NCBI GenBank assembly: GCA_005223375.1
Contig: RXOD01006167.1
Coordinates: forward strand, 1 to 11,067
Direction of reading: 5' to 3'
Length of the DNA stretch: 11,067 bases
Origin: Amoebophrya sp. AT5.2
Lineage: Eukaryota > Sar > Dinophyceae > Syndiniales > Amoebophryaceae
A program made the translations under genes and the position numbers. How positions within the stretch are numbered: the first letter of the stretch is position 1; the number at the start of each line of letters is the position of its first letter. Below the pieces are notes generated by a model. The model made no database searches. It was not told where the DNA came from and saw only the letters and a list, made by a program, of their open reading frames with translations. Positions 9,701 to 11,067 of this stretch are shown here, one piece after another.

Positions 9701-11067
9701 CGCTCTTGTTGCGAGGCCCTCATCAGCAGCAACGCCTCGCGGTCCATGGTGGCCATGCTCTGCCGCGTCCGGTCCGTTAGAAAGGTCCAAGATGCTACAA
9801 CCAGGTGGCTTCAAAATACAGCCAAAATACACCAGCATACAGTCAAAATACAGCCAAAATACGACGTGCCAGCGGAGCGCAATCAGAAGCACTGCGCCCA
9901 AGCATGGATCTACAGTCCGAAGAGCCATCGGCCGAACAAAGTCCAGAACGCCAGGAGCCTCCGAGGACAAGCTGCACCACCTAGCGCTAGCCTGTAAAGC
10001 TGCAACTAGGACTAGCAGGACTTTTTTCACAAGCAAAAATCTGCTGCCTCCTCGAAGACGCTGACCCGACAGCTGCGCACCTTCACGAGAAACCTCCCTG
10101 AAGCATTTGAGGCCTAGGGTCTGCTGGCGCGCCGTATTCCAGGGCGTATTTCGGGCGTATTTTGGGCCTTGCTGTTAGCATCTTCCATGGCTCTTTCTAA
10201 GTCCGTGCGCGCCGTCAAGGGCCGCACGCTCTCCGTGTTGTCCGGCGACACATTCAAGTAGCTGAACGTGTTCAGAATCGCCTGCAGCTGTTGCGGAATC
10301 GGGTTCACCGTGATCAGCACCAGCGTGGGGTAGGACGAAGACTCCAGCGCCACGCGCAGCAGCCGGGTCAGCTTGTCATCGCGACACACGGGCTTCAGCG
10401 GCTGCCCGGTCCGGAGTGCAGTGAAGACCTTCACAAGGGAGAGGTAGGTGGCGTTGATCTTCTTCGACTCCTCGATGCGGGCGCCGCGCCCGCCACTGTT
10501 GGTCTCCCGGTTGTCCTCGCACCCAGCGAGATCAACCATGAACATCTTGCCCACCTGCTGCTGCACCGGCTTCGTGTGCCGTGACATCGCCTGTAAGTTG
10601 CACAACGAGCGGTAAAAAATTCAAGTTCTTGCAGTAGAGTCAATGCCAACCTCTAGCTCTTGCAGAGTCAACAAGAACGAACCTCCTGCTACGCGTACGC
10701 ACATCGAGTACAAATACTTTAGTACCGCTCGCACCGGCTTTTCCACGGCTATTGTCTTCGTTCCGTCTCTGCCGTCCGTGTCGATTTTCTCAACGGCGAT
10801 CTGGATGCAGCAGTGAGACCGCGACGAGCAGTTGTTCAAGCTCGTGGCCCCCGTCTTCCGCAGCCTGATCCGCCGCTCGTACAGGTCGCGAAACTGCTCC
10901 ACGCTCTCTATCGGAATTTTCTCCAGCTGCGCCACCATCTCCTCGCCCGTTTTGTCCATCTGCACCGGCAAATCGTCCACGCGGTACCGGATCGTCTTCG
11001 ACCGGCTGCCGGACCCCCCCTGTTCGTTCGCGTCGTCATCGTGATCCCCGCCAGGATTTGCCCCCGC
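6659..11067 (-). CDS. Kinesin-like protein with coiled coil and C-terminal SAP motif (5' part outside window)
   Basis: Exons in view: 11067-10726, 10590-10201, 9771-9276 (taking the element plus one target copy as intron), 8912-6927 and 6765-6659, in total 1106 residues and a stop. The first two exons carry the microtubule-motor C-terminal half: switch I (NNCSSRSH, canonical SSRSH), switch II (DLAGCE, canonical DLAGSE), the INATYLSLVKVFTAL helix, CRDDKLTRLL, and NTFSYLNVS at the end of the motor core. The P-loop lies upstream of the window. The third exon is Ala/Gly/Ser-rich with a basic SPGRKRR. The long fourth exon is Ser/Gln/Ala-rich, with a coiled coil of about 100 residues starting roughly 116 residues after its internal MKSDPG, and an acidic WDDDDDHD run later. 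The last exon encodes a SAP motif (HELKQKLKEKGL, then AGRKDTLVERL), a helix-hairpin nucleic-acid binder. All junctions keep frame. It may be a chromosome- or DNA-associated kinesin, by inference. The fourth exon could instead start a separate gene at its internal ATG (8898), but the matching intron phases argue against that. Confidence 0.8.
6766..6926 (-). other. GT-AG intron before the SAP exon
   Basis: The donor reads GCATATG|GTACTAGGAA at 6926 and the acceptor CACGACACAG|GCACAC at 6766; length 161 bp. Both exon ends are phase 1, so the frame continues (YG then TLTMHELK). The interior is AT-rich, with a pyrimidine-rich CCTTTTGTTTTTCAC just before the acceptor. Read-through without splicing gives about 15 extra residues and a stop at 6883-6885, followed by an AATAAA on the minus strand at 6849-6844. 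Confidence 0.75.
8913..9275 (-). other. GT-AG intron between the low-complexity kinesin exons
   Basis: The donor reads AGACCACCAG|GTACTAGAAATA at 9275 and the acceptor CCCCGCTTAG|GTCCGATA at 8913; length 363 bp. Both sides are phase 1 and the join gives SLRPPG-PITAMKSDPGG. The intron is AT-rich next to GC-rich Ala/Gly coding sequence, and read-through of the donor reaches a stop at 9196-9198. An alternative is an intergenic gap with a new gene starting at ATG 8898; I consider it less likely because the splice signals and phases agree. Confidence 0.7.
9772..9776. repeat. Target-site duplication, left copy (GTCCG)
   Basis: GTCCG sits directly before the left terminal TTAGAAAG of the element; the same five bases follow its right end at 10201-10205. 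One copy plus the element equals 429 bp, a multiple of three. Confidence 0.85.
9812..9862 (+). repeat. Subterminal AAAATAC repeats, left side of element
   Basis: AAAATAC occurs at about 9813, 9824, 9845 and 9856, each preceded by C and mostly followed by AGC/ACC, with a degenerate AGCATAC between the second and third. The spacing is 11, 21 and 11 bases, consistent with an 11-bp unit with one degenerate copy. Inverted counterparts lie on the right side at about 10133-10163. Confidence 0.75.
9981..9990. repeat. Central 10-bp palindrome CTAGCGCTAG of the element
   Basis: A perfect palindrome lies within three bases of the element's midpoint (9988/9989). It is conserved in copy 1 at 24-33, inside a longer identical block (CACCTAGCGCTAGCCTGT). 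Confidence 0.75.
10133..10163 (-). repeat. Subterminal AAAATAC-type repeats, right side of element
   Basis: On the minus strand the units read CCAAAATACGCCC, GAAATACGCCC and TGGAATACGGC, spaced about 12 bases apart. The matching block in copy 1 is at about 180-212. They mirror the left-side repeats, so the element is symmetrical beyond its short terminal repeats. Confidence 0.7.
10201..10205. repeat. Target-site duplication, right copy (GTCCG)
   Basis: GTCCG directly follows the right terminal CTTTCTAA of the element and matches 9772-9776. On the coding strand it supplies the last bases of the motor-end exon (ACG GAC). Confidence 0.85.
10591..10725 (-). other. GT-AG intron inside the kinesin motor domain
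   Basis: The donor reads GTGCGAGCG|GTACTAAAGT at 10725 and the acceptor GTGCAACTTACAG|GCGATGTC at 10591; length 135 bp, phase 0 on both sides. It falls between switch I (SSRSH) and switch II (DLAGCE), and splicing gives EKPVRA-AMSRHTKP leading into GKMFMVDLAGCE. A second phase-0 donor (CCG|GTGCGA, ten bases upstream in the exon) is possible and would shorten the loop by three residues. Confidence 0.8.

Larger units (their letters stand above)
9777..10200 (-). mobile_element. Introner-like inverted-repeat element, copy 2 (complete), acting as a non-canonical intron
   Basis: The plus strand begins TTAGAAAGGTCC-AAGATGCTA and ends TAGCATCTTCCATGGCTCTTTCTAA, so the two ends are inverted copies (TTAGAAAG exact, the following bases imperfect). 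Subterminal AAAATAC-type repeats follow on both sides. A 5-bp direct repeat GTCCG abuts both ends (9772-9776 and 10201-10205), as in a transposon target duplication. Removing 429 bp, the element plus one GTCCG copy, joins the kinesin motor exon to the next exon in frame (TARTD then RTRQSMATMDREA). Removing 424 bp would break the frame, and retention gives a stop at 10114-10116. None of the possible cut positions within the duplicated sequence gives GT-AG, GC-AG or AT-AC ends. It is 424 bp, without ORF, MITE-like and non-autonomous. I recall comparable introns from Amoebophrya genomes. Confidence 0.85.

Noticed and set aside
8978..9997. 339-codon plus-strand open frame
   Set aside because: It crosses an intron, a kinesin exon and half of the inverted-repeat element; Pro/Ala-rich text complementary to the real Ala/Gly exon.
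10114..10200. 27-residue extension of the motor exon (LERAMEDANSK...)
   Set aside because: It is encoded by the end of the inverted-repeat element and ends in a stop; the same end is found in copy 1 in an unrelated gene.

Overview
The window looks like nuclear DNA of a protist, most likely an alveolate. The genes have canonical GT-AG introns, the proteins are eukaryotic (kinesin motor, SPX domain, SAP motif), and all three genes lie on the minus strand. Two copies of one short inverted-repeat element interrupt coding exons like introns. I recall transposon-like non-canonical introns of this kind from the parasitic dinoflagellate Amoebophrya (Syndiniales). That placement is an inference from intron style, not from a marker gene.

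Layout in sense direction (right to left). (1) Positions 11067 to 6659 hold a kinesin-like gene whose first part lies outside the window. It has five exons in view: two with the C-terminal half of the motor domain, one low-complexity exon with a basic cluster, one long low-complexity/coiled-coil exon, and a tiny last exon encoding a SAP-type DNA-binding motif. The exons are joined by three GT-AG introns and by one 424-bp inverted-repeat element (9777-10200) flanked by a 5-bp duplication. (2) Positions 6658 to 5793 are intergenic, with no recognised gene. (3) Positions 5792 to 1678 hold one two-exon gene that reads at first like two: an SPX-domain open frame and an SLC13-type permease with TrkA_C domains. 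A phase-0 GT-AG intron (4159-4469) joins them into a predicted 1267-residue SPX-TrkA_C-SLC13 transporter, probably for phosphate. (4) Positions 1677 to 744 have no assignable gene. (5) Positions 743 to 245 hold an unrecognised charged coding exon. It is cut at 244 by a second copy of the inverted-repeat element, which runs off the left edge.

The most notable points are the introner-like element, whose removal together with one copy of its duplicated target restores the kinesin frame exactly, and a kinesin that appears to end in a SAP motif. The genes show no obvious pathway link; dinoflagellate-type genomes often carry functionally unrelated genes in one-strand runs.
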